Positions 48,101-57,902 of a stretch of DNA of 64,000 bases are shown piece by piece. Under the pieces are notes generated by a model. It was not told where the DNA came from. It did not search any database and was given only the letters and a program-made list of their open reading frames with translations. Source of the stretch: CAVSIP01 sp963728075 (GTDB taxonomy: Bacteria; Actinomycetota; Actinomycetes; JAFAQI01; DASSKL01). The number at the start of each line of letters is the position of its first letter. Positions within the stretch are counted from its first letter, which is position 1. A program made the position numbers and the translations under genes. Location of the stretch: assembly GCA_963728075.1 (NCBI GenBank), contig CAVSIP010000001.1:558001-622000 (forward strand). Reading direction: 5' to 3'.

Positions 48101-50352
48101 CCCTCCTCCTCCTGGGCGAAGTGCAGCCGCAGGACGGCGTGCAGGCCATAGAGCACCCGGCGCAGGTCCCGCACGTCCGCCTGGCCGGCCGCCCCGTCGT
48201 CGACCAGGCGACCCAGCTGGCGGACGAGCTCGGCGATCTCGGCGTGAGCGCGGCTCATCGTCGCGGTGGGGTCCTCGCCCCCGAGCGTGCGGGCGATCCG
48301 GGGGTAGAGATCGTGCTCCTCCGCCTCCTCGTGCGGCAGCAGCTCCTCCACGAGGAAGCGGTGCGCGTCCTGGACGCGCAGCGTCGCCTCAGCCGGTGGC
48401 AGGTGGTCGAGCGCGTCCGCCACAGCGCGCAGCGACTCGACCCGGTCCCGCAGTCCAGGGTGCTCGGCGCTGTAGCGCAAGGCGGCCTGCGCATCGCGCG
48501 GGTCCAGGCGCAACGCGCGCTCCCGGCCGGGCGACAGCGCCCGCAGGGCGTTGCCGATGGCCGCCAGGTCGATGACCTCCTGCACGACCGCACCGACGGC
48601 GGGGGTCAGCAGGCCCCACCCTGCAGCCACCATGGCCAGGGCCGACAGGCCCATGCCGGCCAGGACGCTCTGCAGGGCGATCCGGTGGGAACGTCGCGCC
48701 AGCACCACCGCGTCCGCGAGCCGGTCCAGGCGTTCCGCCACCAGGAGCACGTCCGCGGCCTCCGCGGCGGCGGTGCGTCCACCGCCGGTGATCGCGACCC
48801 CGATGGTGGCGCGGGCCAGTGCGGGGGCGTCGTTCACCCCGTCGCCGACCATGAGCGTGGGTGCCTCGTGGGTCGCGGCAGCAACCGCGTCGACCTTGTC
48901 GGCCGGGGAGCAGCCGGCGAGCACCCGGTCGACACCGGCGGCACCGCCGATGACCTCCCCGACCTCGGCCCGGTCGCCCGTGAGGAGCACGACCTTGCTG
49001 ATCCCGCTGCGACGGAGCCGGCGCACGGTCGCTGCGGCGTCGGGCCGTACCGGGTCCTCCAGCAGCAGGGCGCCGGCCGGCTGCCCGTCGACCACGACGA
49101 ACATGCAGATGCTGCCGTGCAGGGCGGCGCGTCGCAGGACGGCAAGGGCGTCGTCGCCGAGCGTCCCCAGCACGTCCCAGCCGGCGCGGCCGATGGCGAC
49201 GGTGCGCCCGTCCACACGCGCGTACAGGCCCTTGCCGTGCACCTCCTCGACGTCCTGCGGCGGCGACAGGTGCAGCCCACGGTCCTCGGCCGCTCGCACG
49301 ACGGCGGTGGCGAGCACGTGGGGCGAGGCCTGCTCGGCGGACGCGGCGAGCCGCAGCACCTCGCTCGCCGGTGTCCCGCCGAAGGCCTGGACGTCCGCGA
49401 CGGCCGGCCGACCCGCGGTGAGCGTCCCCGTCTTGTCCAGCAGCGCCGTGCGCACGCTGGCCAGCCGCTCCAGGGCGCCGCCGTCCCGGACCACGACGCC
49501 ACGGCGGGCGGCCCCGGACATGCCGGACACCACGGCGATGGGCGCCGCGAGGATCAGCGGGCAGGGAGTGGCGACGACCAGCACCGCGACGGCGCGGACC
49601 GCGTCACCGGAGACGCCCCACGCGATGCCCGCGGCGACGAGCACGGCAGGGACGAAGACCGCGGCGTACCGGTCGGCGAGCCGCACGAACGGCGCCGCGT
49701 CGGCCTGGGCGTCCTGGACCATCCGGACGATGCCGGCGTACGTGCTGTCTGCCGCGGTGGCCGTGGCCGTCAGCGCGAAGGGCGGGCCGGCGTTCACGGC
49801 GCCGCTGCGGACGGGGTCCCCGGCCGCGCGCTCGACCGGTAGGGACTCGCCGGTGAGCGTGGCCTCGTCGAGCACGGCCCCGTCACCGGCCACCCGGCCG
49901 TCCACCGGGACGACCTCTCCGGTGCGGACCAGCAGCCGGTCGCCGACGAGCACGGCCGCGACGTCGACGGACTCCAGCTCGCCCGTGGGGGTGTAGCGGT
50001 GACAGGTGTGCGGCGCCAGCGCCAGCAGGGTCTCGAGCTCGGCGCGGGCCCGGCCGGCCGCCCACGACTCGAGGCCGTGGCCGGTGGCCAGCATCACCGC
50101 GATCACCGCGCCCGCGAGCAGCTCACCGGTCGCCAGCGCTCCGACCAGGGCCAGTACCGCGACCACGTCGACCCCGGGCCGACGGCGGCGAAGCCCCTGG
50201 ACGACCCACATGACGGCGGGGACCAGCCCGCAGGCCGTGGCGAAGGCCCACGCCGCGTGGGCCGGGCCCGACGCTCCGAGGAGCGCCGCGACACCACCGA
50301 CGGCGAGGCCGGCCGCGGTAGGGACGAGCAGCGGAACGCGGCGCAGGCGCAC
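47995..50352 (-). CDS. P1B-5-type metal-exporting ATPase with C-terminal hemerythrin domain
   Basis: 785 residues from GTG 50352, with GAGAGGAGACCTC upstream. It has P-type ATPase elements TGES (167-170), phosphorylated D306 in DKTGTLTAG, TGD and MVGDGVNDAPALA. The metal-selecting motif in the membrane is TPC (262-264 in VVATPCPLILA), the mark of the P1B-5 group, whose known member Nia exports nickel and ferrous iron. As in that group there is no N-terminal metal-binding domain, and a hemerythrin domain (about 625-760) follows. In it LLPHEEAEEHDLYP, a histidine in SRAHAEI and another in RLHFAQEEEG are the di-iron ligands. It probably expels Fe or Ni and may sense iron, oxygen or redox state. 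A hemerythrin gene diverges from it. Confidence 0.9.
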   Translation of the reverse strand: MRLRRVPLLVPTAAGLAVGGVAALLGASGPAHAAWAFATACGLVPAVMWVVQGLRRRRPGVDVVAVLALVGALATGELLAGAVIAVMLATGHGLESWAAGRARAELETLLALAPHTCHRYTPTGELESVDVAAVLVGDRLLVRTGEVVPVDGRVAGDGAVLDEATLTGESLPVERAAGDPVRSGAVNAGPPFALTATATAADSTYAGIVRMVQDAQADAAPFVRLADRYAAVFVPAVLVAAGIAWGVSGDAVRAVAVLVVATPCPLILAAPIAVVSGMSGAARRGVVVRDGGALERLASVRTALLDKTGTLTAGRPAVADVQAFGGTPASEVLRLAASAEQASPHVLATAVVRAAEDRGLHLSPPQDVEEVHGKGLYARVDGRTVAIGRAGWDVLGTLGDDALAVLRRAALHGSICMFVVVDGQPAGALLLEDPVRPDAAATVRRLRRSGISKVVLLTGDRAEVGEVIGGAAGVDRVLAGCSPADKVDAVAAATHEAPTLMVGDGVNDAPALARATIGVAITGGGRTAAAEAADVLLVAERLDRLADAVVLARRSHRIALQSVLAGMGLSALAMVAAGWGLLTPAVGAVVQEVIDLAAIGNALRALSPGRERALRLDPRDAQAALRYSAEHPGLRDRVESLRAVADALDHLPPAEATLRVQDAHRFLVEELLPHEEAEEHDLYPRIARTLGGEDPTATMSRAHAEIAELVRQLGRLVDDGAAGQADVRDLRRVLYGLHAVLRLHFAQEEEGYFVLAEESSATSTAAPRTRSSASAHSASSARDRG

Positions 50353-50484
50353 GAGGTCTCCTCTCCACGTGTCTCCAGCCTGCCGCCGACGTGAACGCGT
50401 CGAGCAGGGCCCAAAGCCCCTGGGCAGCGCGGCCCCCGGGACGTGTGCTGGGGAGGTCGTGGAGCGCGGTGGGGAGGAGGCCCG

Positions 50485-51534
50485 ATGGGCGCGGGAACCG
50501 GTCCGGACACCATGCACAGCCTGCCCGAAGAGCTCGCCTCGCTCGAGCTCCGGCTGGCGCACTACGCCGAGCGCATTCGCGGCACGGAGGGCGAGGTGCG
50601 CGACCGTGCGCAGGAGGAGGCGCATCGGCTGGCCAACGCCGTACGGGACACGGCGCACCGGGTCGCCGACGTCTCGGGCATCCCCGAGGCGGAGCTCGGC
50701 TCCGTGGGTGACGAGCTCCGGCACACGCTCGCCCGGGTGGGAGCGGACCTCGCGCTGGCCGACGCCCGGCTGCAGGCCGAGTGCGCGTGTAGCCGGGTCG
50801 AGTTCCTGACCGCGCTGCACGCCGAGTGGGAGGCGCTGCGCGGGCTGCTGCTCGAGCTGGATGCGCGCCGCCGGGCCGGTAGCGCTGACGCTCCTGCCGA
50901 GGACTTCCTCACCGACGTGCGCCGTCGCGAGGCGGCGTTGCGCGGGGTCATCCAGCGCATGGACGAAGCGACCGCGGAGAACTGGGTCTCGCTGCGCCGT
51001 ACGGTGCACCGCCTGCTGGACGGGCTGAACGTCGAGGCGCCCGCGCCGCAGCCGGCCGCGACCGCCGGGGTGCGGGCGGAGCACCGTGCGCTGTACGGGC
51101 AGCTGGAGCGGTTCCGTACGGCAGCGCTGGCCGTGGGTGGGCCCATGGACGAGCTTCGGCATGCGCTCGGCCTGGCGGAGGAGGTCCTGCGCGACCACCT
51201 CATCCCGCACATGATGGCGGAGGAGGTCGTGCTCTACCCGGCGGTCGAGCGGGCGATGGGCGCTGCGCAGGCGACCGCACCGATGCGCGCCGACCATGTC
51301 GAGATCTCGCGGCTGGGCGACGAGCTCACCGCCCTGCACCTGTCGCTCGGCGCCGGACCGCTGTCGGAGGAGACGGTCCTGGAACTGCACCGGGTGCTCT
51401 GGGGCCTGCACCTGCTCGTACCGCTGCACCTGCGCAAGGAGGACGAGCACTTCCTGCCCCTCCTGGACGAGCGGCTGACCGCCGGTGAGGCGGCGCAGCT
51501 GGTGCGGGACCTGTCCGCAGCGCACGCGCACTGA
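50485..51534 (+). CDS. coiled-coil plus hemerythrin-domain protein
   Basis: 349 residues from ATG 50485, behind GGGGAGGAGG. The N-terminal 200 residues are mostly helical and charged (LRLAHYAERIRGTEGEVRD, ARVGADLALADARLQAE), likely coiled coil. Two cysteines sit close together (ECACSRVE). Residues about 205-345 are a hemerythrin domain: RAEHRALYG, RDHLIPHMMAEEVVLYP, RADHVEISRLGDE and PLHLRKEDEHFLPLLDE supply histidine and acidic di-iron ligands. It could store or sense iron, oxygen or NO. It is divergent from an iron/nickel-type ATPase that carries its own hemerythrin domain, so the two are probably one iron-handling unit. Confidence 0.87.
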   Translation: MGAGTGPDTMHSLPEELASLELRLAHYAERIRGTEGEVRDRAQEEAHRLANAVRDTAHRVADVSGIPEAELGSVGDELRHTLARVGADLALADARLQAECACSRVEFLTALHAEWEALRGLLLELDARRRAGSADAPAEDFLTDVRRREAALRGVIQRMDEATAENWVSLRRTVHRLLDGLNVEAPAPQPAATAGVRAEHRALYGQLERFRTAALAVGGPMDELRHALGLAEEVLRDHLIPHMMAEEVVLYPAVERAMGAAQATAPMRADHVEISRLGDELTALHLSLGAGPLSEETVLELHRVLWGLHLLVPLHLRKEDEHFLPLLDERLTAGEAAQLVRDLSAAHAH

Positions 51535-51568
51535 CGCGTGGTCGCCGGCCAGCGATGTGGTCGGCAGG

Positions 51569-54500
51569 TCACCGGCTGAGCCAGCGGTGCAGCTCGGTGA
51601 TGTCCATGGGTGCTGCGAAGAGGAACCCTTGCCCCTCGTCGCAGCCGATCGCCGTGAGCCGGTCCCGGCCCAGCTGCGACTCCACCCCTTCCGCGACCAC
51701 CGTGAGGCCGAGGTCGTGCGCGAGGTGCACGATGCCCGACACGATGGCCTCGTCCTCGGCGCTCACCCCCAGGCCGGCGACGAAGGAGGCGTCCACCTTC
51801 ACGGTGACGACCGGCAGCCGCCGCAGGTACAGCAGGCTCGAGTAGCCGGTGCCGAAGTCGTCGATCGCCAGCTGCACGCCGAGCTCGCGTAGCTCGTCGA
51901 GCGTGTCGGTGAGCAGCTCCACGTCGTCCATGAGCACGCTCTCCGTCACCTCCAGCCGCAGCAGGCTCGGGTCGAGCCGGTGACGGCGGAGCGACCCGGC
52001 CACGATCGACGGCATCGTGGGCTGTGCGAGCTGCCGCGCGGACAGGTTGACGGACATGACGACCGGGTGGCCGGAGCGCGCGAGCGCCGCGGCGTCCGAG
52101 CACGCGCGGTCCAGCACGAAGCCGCCGAGAGGCAGGATCAGGCCGCTGTCCTCGGCGACCGGGATGAACTCCGACGGTGGGATCTCCGTTCCGTCGCTGC
52201 GGCGCCACCGTGCGAGTGCCTCCACGCCGACGGTCGCTCCGTCGGAGAGCCGCACCTGGGGCTGGTAGGCGACCCACAGCTCCCCGCGCTCGACCGCGCG
52301 GTGGAGCGCGTTCTGCAGGTCGAGCCGGCCGCGGGCCCGATCCTGCATGGCCGCGTCGAACATCTCGCTGCGGCTGCGTCCACGTTCCTTCGCGCGGTAC
52401 ATCGCCGCATCCGCGTCGGCCAGCAGGCGCTCCGCCGTCGTCTGGCTGTCGCTGACCGCCACGCCGATGCTCGCGCTGACGAACAGCCGGTGCTCGTCCA
52501 CGGAGACCGGTTCCCCGAGGGCTGCCAGCAGCCGCTGGGCGATGGCTGCGGCTTCGTTCTCGTCCGACAGGCCTTCTGCCAGCACCACGAACTCGTCTCC
52601 ACCGAGGCGCGCGACCGTGTCACCCGGGCGCAGCGCCGCGCTGAGTCGGCTGGCGACGCTGAGCAGCAGGCGGTCGCCCGCCGAGTGGCCCAGTGAGTCG
52701 TTGACGTTCTTGAACCGGTCGAGGTCGGTGAACAGGACGGCGACCTTGGTCTGCTCGCGGCCGGCACGGGCGAGGGCGTGCTCGATGCGGTCGAGCAGCA
52801 GCGTGCGGTTGGGCAGGTCGGTCAGTGGGTCGTGCAGCCCGGCGTGCGTGAGCTGGTGCTCGGCCCGATCACGCATCACCGCCAGCGAGGCCAGCCGGTC
52901 GGCGAGGGACAGCAGGTCGAGCTCCCTCGACTTGGGCGCTCGTGCCAGCCGCCAGTGCACGGCGAAGGCCCCCAGGGGGATGCCGTCCCGGCTCGACAGC
53001 GGTACTGCCCAGCACGCGCGCACGCCGTGCGACAGAGCCAGGTCAGCGCAGCGCTGCCAGTGCGGGCTGCTGGCGATGTCGGTCACGATCACCGGCTCGC
53101 CCCGGAACACGGCAGCGCCGCAGGACCCACCCCGCGGGCCGACCGGGAGACCACCCAGGCCGTCGCAGTACGGAGCGGGCAGCCGAGGGGCTGAGACGGT
53201 CCGCAACCGGCGCCCCTCCCCGTCGACGAGCAGCACGCTGGCGAGCGCACCTTCGAGCAGATGCTCCACCCACGCCGTGAGTGCGTCGAGCGTCTCGGTG
53301 AGCGGTCGGCCGCGGGCGATCAGCTCCAGGATCGCGGTCTGGCCGGTGAGCAGCGACTGCGTCCACGCCCGGTCCGTCACGTCACGGGCGTTGACCACGA
53401 TGCCGCCGACGGCCGGGTCGTCCAACCGGTCCACCGCGACCGCTTCCAGCAGGTGCCAGTCGCCGTGCGCATCCCGGGCCCGGAACTGCGTGCCCTTGCC
53501 TGCGGTCCCGGCGACCCCGACGTCCTTGAGCCGGCGCACGACCCCCGCGAGGTCGTCGGGGTGGATCCAGTCCAGCACCCGGTGCCCGACCAGGTCCCCC
53601 GGGTCGTAGCCCAGCAGCCGGGTCGCCGCGGGGCTGGCGTACTGCAGCGTGGTGTCCGCGCCGATCAGGGCGACGATGTCCGGTGAGTTGGCCACCAGTG
53701 CCCGGAACCGCTCCTCGCTGCGCCGCAGCTCCGCCTCCGCACGGTGCCGCTCCGTGACGTCGACCAGCACCGCGGTGCCGCCGACCACTCGGCCCTGCGC
53801 ATCGCGCAGCGGCCGGTTGTGGGCCTCCAGTACGGCGTCGGAGAGGTGGATCACGTTCGTGAACGACTCACCGGCGAGGGTGCGCTGCAGGTTGGCGACG
53901 GTCTCGGCCGGGAGGCCCACCTCGGCGATGACATCCGCGAGCGGGCGGCCCAGGACGCTGACGTCGCGGACGGAGCCGGGAACCGGCCCTTCCAGCAGGA
54001 GGCAGGTGCCCTGGACGTCCCAGCTGACGAGCAGCACATGGGCGTTGGCGATGACGGTGCGCAGCCGCTCCTCGCTGATGCGCAGCTCGTGCTCGGCCTG
54101 ATGGCGCGCGGTCACGTCCTGCACCTGCTTGAACAGGCCGGTCACGTGGCCGTCGGGGTCGCGCAGAGGGGTGGACGAGACGTCGGTCCACACCGGCGCC
54201 CCGTCCGCCCGGAGGTATCGCTTCTCGTCCCGGCTGCTGCGACGGCGCCCGGACGTGACGTCCGACAGGGTGCGCAGCGCTCGCGCGCGGTCCTCGGGAT
54301 GCGTCAGGGCCACGTACGTCGTCCCGGGCACGTCCTCGGCCGACCGGCCGAGCAGGTCGCAGAACGCCTCGTTGGCGCGGGTGATCCGACCGCTGGTGTC
54401 GGTGAGCACCATGCCGATCGCGGCCTCGTCGAAGGCCCGGCGAAGCATCTGCTCCGCCTCGGCGAGCGCGTCCTCCCACGCCTTGCGCTCGGTGACGTCC

Positions 54501-55891
54501 TCGAACATGCCCACGAGCAGCGGTCGCTCGCCGACCTGCTGCACCAGGCTGACCGAGGCCCGCGCCTGGATCCACCGGTCGTCGGCCCGGCGCAGCCGGA
54601 CCTCCCCGGAGAACCGCTCCTGGCTGCCCGCCAGCAACCTCGCGAGCAGGCCGTCCAGCGCGCCGGGGCGGGTCGGGCCGAGTACGTCCGGGAGGCGCAG
54701 GTTCAGCGGCCCTTCGGGGACGGCGAGCAGCGCCCGGCCCATCGGGTTCAGATCGGTCAGCCGGCCGGTCTCGTCGATGAGGCAGATCCCGACGCCCGCG
54801 TGCGCCCACACCGCGGCCAGCCGCTCCTCCGTGGCGCGGCGCCGCCGCTCGCGCTGGAGGGCGTCGACGCCGAACGACACGAGCCCGGCGACCCGCTCGA
54901 CCAGCTCGTGGACAGCGGAGGTGAAGTAGCCGGACGTCGCGGCGTACACGACCAGGACCCCGGTGACGGAGCCGTCGGCCCGCAACGGCACCGCCAGGGC
55001 GGACCGCAGACCATGAGCGAGGGCAGGCTCCCGCCAGGGCGCCATCCGCGCGTCGGTGGCCACGTCGTCGACGACCACGGGGACGCCGGAGCGATAGGCC
55101 AGGGCGACCGGGCCCACCCGGTCCCTGTCGTCCAGCGGCAGCTCGAGCGTGCTCACGTAGTCCGCGGCCGTGCCGTAGTGGGTCAGGACGTGCAGGGACT
55201 GGCCGCCGTTGCGGCGCAGGGCGACGGCGGCGAGCGGCAGGCCGGTCTGCTCGACCGCGATGCGGCAGGCGGCCTCGAGGAGGACGCGGTCCTCTGCGGC
55301 CCCGGCCAAGGCTGCGTGCATGACCTCGCCGATGCGCACGAGAACCTCGCGCAGCGCGGTCCCGGTCCGAGCGAGGACGCGGGCACGCTCGGTGGCGTAC
55401 AGCGCGGCCAGTGGGGTGGTGACGGCGGTGAACAGCTCAGCGAGCCCGCGGCTCGCTGCCCCGGGACTGCCCACGAGCTCGAGGACGGCCTCGAGCTCGC
55501 CGGCCCAGTGCAGCGGGACGGCCAGTGTCTGCCGACCGGCCTCCGCCTGCGCCCGCCCGGGCTGTCCGGACTCGGCTGCCCGGGCGACCAGCCCTGGCCC
55601 GCCCACGTCCACGGTACCGGGCTCAGGGCCGTCGGCCGGCCAGGCGCCGGCCCCGTGCACCTCCGACAGGCGCAGCCGGCTCGTCGCGACGGGATCGCGC
55701 ACCCAGACCCGCCCGCCGGACCAGCCACCCGCGCGGCAGAGCTCGGCGAGCACTGCGGTGGCCGCGACCCCTGCGTCGCTCTGGCCGGCGAGCGCGTGCG
55801 CGACCCGCAGCACCACGGACCGGTCGGGGAGGGCCACGGGCAAGGGCGGTCGGGCGAGTGGCACGTGGCCGCGGCGGGCGTGGGCCGACAT
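51569..55891 (-). CDS. GAF/PAS multi-sensor GGDEF-EAL c-di-GMP enzyme
   Basis: 1440 residues from ATG 55891, chosen for the AGAGGTGG just upstream; ATG 55927 is possible. Domains in order: GAF about 30-165, GAF 185-345, four PAS domains (about 360-470, 480-595, 610-715, 725-840), a third GAF (855-1005), GGDEF (1015-1170) and EAL (1195-1438). The cyclase motif RLGGDEFVVL and the phosphodiesterase motifs GVEALARW and DDFGTGYSS are intact, so it may both make and break cyclic di-GMP. There are no transmembrane segments, so the sensors read cytosolic signals. Seven sensor domains in a row is at the high end for the family. Confidence 0.93.
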   Translation of the reverse strand: MSAHARRGHVPLARPPLPVALPDRSVVLRVAHALAGQSDAGVAATAVLAELCRAGGWSGGRVWVRDPVATSRLRLSEVHGAGAWPADGPEPGTVDVGGPGLVARAAESGQPGRAQAEAGRQTLAVPLHWAGELEAVLELVGSPGAASRGLAELFTAVTTPLAALYATERARVLARTGTALREVLVRIGEVMHAALAGAAEDRVLLEAACRIAVEQTGLPLAAVALRRNGGQSLHVLTHYGTAADYVSTLELPLDDRDRVGPVALAYRSGVPVVVDDVATDARMAPWREPALAHGLRSALAVPLRADGSVTGVLVVYAATSGYFTSAVHELVERVAGLVSFGVDALQRERRRRATEERLAAVWAHAGVGICLIDETGRLTDLNPMGRALLAVPEGPLNLRLPDVLGPTRPGALDGLLARLLAGSQERFSGEVRLRRADDRWIQARASVSLVQQVGERPLLVGMFEDVTERKAWEDALAEAEQMLRRAFDEAAIGMVLTDTSGRITRANEAFCDLLGRSAEDVPGTTYVALTHPEDRARALRTLSDVTSGRRRSSRDEKRYLRADGAPVWTDVSSTPLRDPDGHVTGLFKQVQDVTARHQAEHELRISEERLRTVIANAHVLLVSWDVQGTCLLLEGPVPGSVRDVSVLGRPLADVIAEVGLPAETVANLQRTLAGESFTNVIHLSDAVLEAHNRPLRDAQGRVVGGTAVLVDVTERHRAEAELRRSEERFRALVANSPDIVALIGADTTLQYASPAATRLLGYDPGDLVGHRVLDWIHPDDLAGVVRRLKDVGVAGTAGKGTQFRARDAHGDWHLLEAVAVDRLDDPAVGGIVVNARDVTDRAWTQSLLTGQTAILELIARGRPLTETLDALTAWVEHLLEGALASVLLVDGEGRRLRTVSAPRLPAPYCDGLGGLPVGPRGGSCGAAVFRGEPVIVTDIASSPHWQRCADLALSHGVRACWAVPLSSRDGIPLGAFAVHWRLARAPKSRELDLLSLADRLASLAVMRDRAEHQLTHAGLHDPLTDLPNRTLLLDRIEHALARAGREQTKVAVLFTDLDRFKNVNDSLGHSAGDRLLLSVASRLSAALRPGDTVARLGGDEFVVLAEGLSDENEAAAIAQRLLAALGEPVSVDEHRLFVSASIGVAVSDSQTTAERLLADADAAMYRAKERGRSRSEMFDAAMQDRARGRLDLQNALHRAVERGELWVAYQPQVRLSDGATVGVEALARWRRSDGTEIPPSEFIPVAEDSGLILPLGGFVLDRACSDAAALARSGHPVVMSVNLSARQLAQPTMPSIVAGSLRRHRLDPSLLRLEVTESVLMDDVELLTDTLDELRELGVQLAIDDFGTGYSSLLYLRRLPVVTVKVDASFVAGLGVSAEDEAIVSGIVHLAHDLGLTVVAEGVESQLGRDRLTAIGCDEGQGFLFAAPMDITELHRWLSR

Positions 55892-56096
55892 GTACCACCT
55901 CTGCTCGACGGGAACCCTCCCCGCCATGGTCGTGTGAAGTCGGACACCCCTGGAGGGCCCGCTGGCAAAACTGTTCCTCCGGCCGATGCAGCGTGGTCAG
56001 AAAGTGCTAGATGTCCGGTCCCGGCGTTTGACACCGAACTCCTCGCAGCGGACGGTGGGGACGTCTGACGCGTACCGCGAGGGAGAGGAACCCCGC

Positions 56097-56378
56097 ATGC
56101 TCACCGTGACCGACAACGCGCGCGCCGCGATCACTGCCATCGTGACCAGCGCGGAGGCGCCGGAAGGAGTCGGTCTGCGCATCGCGGCCGAGCTGGGTGA
56201 CTCCCCGCAGCTCGCCATGTCGCTCGCCGAGGGGCCCGCCGAGGGCGACCAGGTGCTCGGCGACAGCGAGGCCCCGCTGTTCGTGGAGCCCCAGGCCGGG
56301 GCGCTCCTCGACGGGGCCACTCTCGACGCGCAGCTCGACACCGAGGGCCAGGTCGCCTTCTTCCTCACCGAGCAATAG
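56097..56378 (+). CDS. HesB/IscA-fold protein without cysteines
   Basis: 93 residues from ATG 56097 with GGGAGAGGAA upstream. The opening LTVTDNARAAITAIVTSAE and the later PLFVEPQAGALLDGATLD follow the A-type iron-sulfur carrier fold. The family's three cluster-binding cysteines are absent; the protein has none at all. It therefore cannot carry an iron-sulfur cluster the usual way. Cysteine-free HesB-like proteins occur in actinobacteria, and their role is unknown. It diverges from the large c-di-GMP protein and ends 18 bases before the convergent glycosyltransferase gene. Confidence 0.82.
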   Translation: MLTVTDNARAAITAIVTSAEAPEGVGLRIAAELGDSPQLAMSLAEGPAEGDQVLGDSEAPLFVEPQAGALLDGATLDAQLDTEGQVAFFLTEQ

Positions 56379-56396
56379 CAGCGCGGTCGGCGCAGC

Positions 56397-57902
56397 TCAG
56401 CGCACCGTGGTTGCAGCGGTCCGCGACCAGAGCGACACCTCGACCTCGCCGTACCGGACCTGGCGGTCCTCGTGGAACCGTTGGTGCAGGAGCCGGATCA
56501 CGTCCCGGGTGAGCGTGTTGTGCCCGTGCACCCAGCGCACGACCCACACCCGCTGCAGCCCCGTCAGGTGCTGCAGGTCGGTGGTGATCGGGAAGTCGTG
56601 ACCACCCCAGGTGCCGGTGACGACCGGACCCTCGCCTGGGGCACTGAGCACGTCCTGCGGGCGGGGAGCGCGCGGGTCGTCGGCAGGCAGGTAGTAGTCC
56701 ATCGACATCCGGACGCTGCCGGACAGGAAGGCGATGCCGTCGCCGGGGCGGGCCCCGTCGAGAACGACGTCCGCGGCGGCGGGCATGTTCTCGTAGATGT
56801 ACGGCCGGGCCTGCTCGGCCGCCACCGCCGTACCGGAGAGACCCGACACGCCCGCCGTGAGGGCGAACGCGGTTGCGACGGCCAGCTCTCCGCGGGTGCG
56901 CAACCGGGCGGTCGCCTCGGCGAGGCCGAGCGCTGCCAGCAGCGCCAGGGCCGGGGTCGCGACGAGCGTGTAGCGCGCTACGTAGACGGGGTGGACGAGG
57001 GAGACGGTGACGAGCAGGACGATGGGCGCGGCCAGCCACAGACCGAGGACGCGCACGCCCGGTCGCCGTCGCGCCAGCACCACCGCGGCGCCGACGAGGG
57101 CAGCGTCCAGCAGCGCGAGTCCGGTTCCCCCCGCGAGCCGCGACCACGCCGCAAGGTAGGTCCAGCCGGTCGCTCGCGACACCCAGCCGATCTCGCCGCG
57201 CTCGAGCAGCGCGACCAGGGCGAGTGGGCTGCTGGCGAGTGCCACGGTCACGATCGCCGGGAGCCAGCGGCGCCTCGCCGGTGAGCGCAGCGCTGCCACG
57301 GCCTGCACAGCCACGACGATGGCGGCGAACAGGTGCAGGTACACCGTGGCGGTGGCGGCCGCGGCCCACGGCCAGCGCCGCGTGCGGCCCGCGTGTGCCG
57401 TGCTGCCGAGCAGCAGGTAGCCCGCCCCTGCACAGGCGAGCGTGACCAGCGTGTACGGGCGCGCGTCCTGCGCGTAGAAGACGAAGAACGGGTTCACGGC
57501 CAGCAGGGCACCGGCCGCGAGCCCGACCAGCGTCCCGCCGAGGCGTACCCCGATCGCGGTGGTGACGGCGACCGCGGCCGCCGCCGCGAGCACGGAGGGA
57601 AGGCGTACCCACGCCGCAGACGTGCCGGCAAGCATCCACAGGTGCATCAGCGCGTAGTACGGGCCCAGCACGGCGTCGGTGTGCGCCAGCAGGTGCAGCA
57701 GCGCGCCGGGGGAGCGCTGCGCCGCCGAGACGGTGGCGATCTCGTCGTACCACAGTGGCTGGCGGCCGAGCCCGTGCAGGCCGAGGGCCAGCGACAGCCC
57801 CGAGGGGGCGAGTGCGGCCAGCGCGGCCGGGCGGGGGGCTCGCAGGCGCACGGCTGCACGACGAACGGGCCCCGCTGGCAGTTCCCGTACCTGACGGGTC
57901 AT
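56397..57902 (-). CDS. GT-C fold membrane glycosyltransferase (PMT/ArnT-like, GT39/83)
   Basis: 501 residues from ATG 57902, whose start overlaps the stop of the transglycosylase gene (ATGA). About ten transmembrane helices follow the first external loop, which carries the catalytic acidic pair in GRQPLWYDEIATVSAA. A second conserved segment is FFVFYAQDARPYTLVTLA, and a soluble C-terminal domain (about 370-501) ends the protein. These enzymes use a polyprenyl-phosphate sugar as donor and glycosylate lipid or protein outside the membrane. Coupling to a peptidoglycan transglycosylase and a surface lipoprotein points to cell-envelope glycan work. Confidence 0.88.
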   Translation of the reverse strand: MTRQVRELPAGPVRRAAVRLRAPRPAALAALAPSGLSLALGLHGLGRQPLWYDEIATVSAAQRSPGALLHLLAHTDAVLGPYYALMHLWMLAGTSAAWVRLPSVLAAAAAVAVTTAIGVRLGGTLVGLAAGALLAVNPFFVFYAQDARPYTLVTLACAGAGYLLLGSTAHAGRTRRWPWAAAATATVYLHLFAAIVVAVQAVAALRSPARRRWLPAIVTVALASSPLALVALLERGEIGWVSRATGWTYLAAWSRLAGGTGLALLDAALVGAAVVLARRRPGVRVLGLWLAAPIVLLVTVSLVHPVYVARYTLVATPALALLAALGLAEATARLRTRGELAVATAFALTAGVSGLSGTAVAAEQARPYIYENMPAAADVVLDGARPGDGIAFLSGSVRMSMDYYLPADDPRAPRPQDVLSAPGEGPVVTGTWGGHDFPITTDLQHLTGLQRVWVVRWVHGHNTLTRDVIRLLHQRFHEDRQVRYGEVEVSLWSRTAATTVR

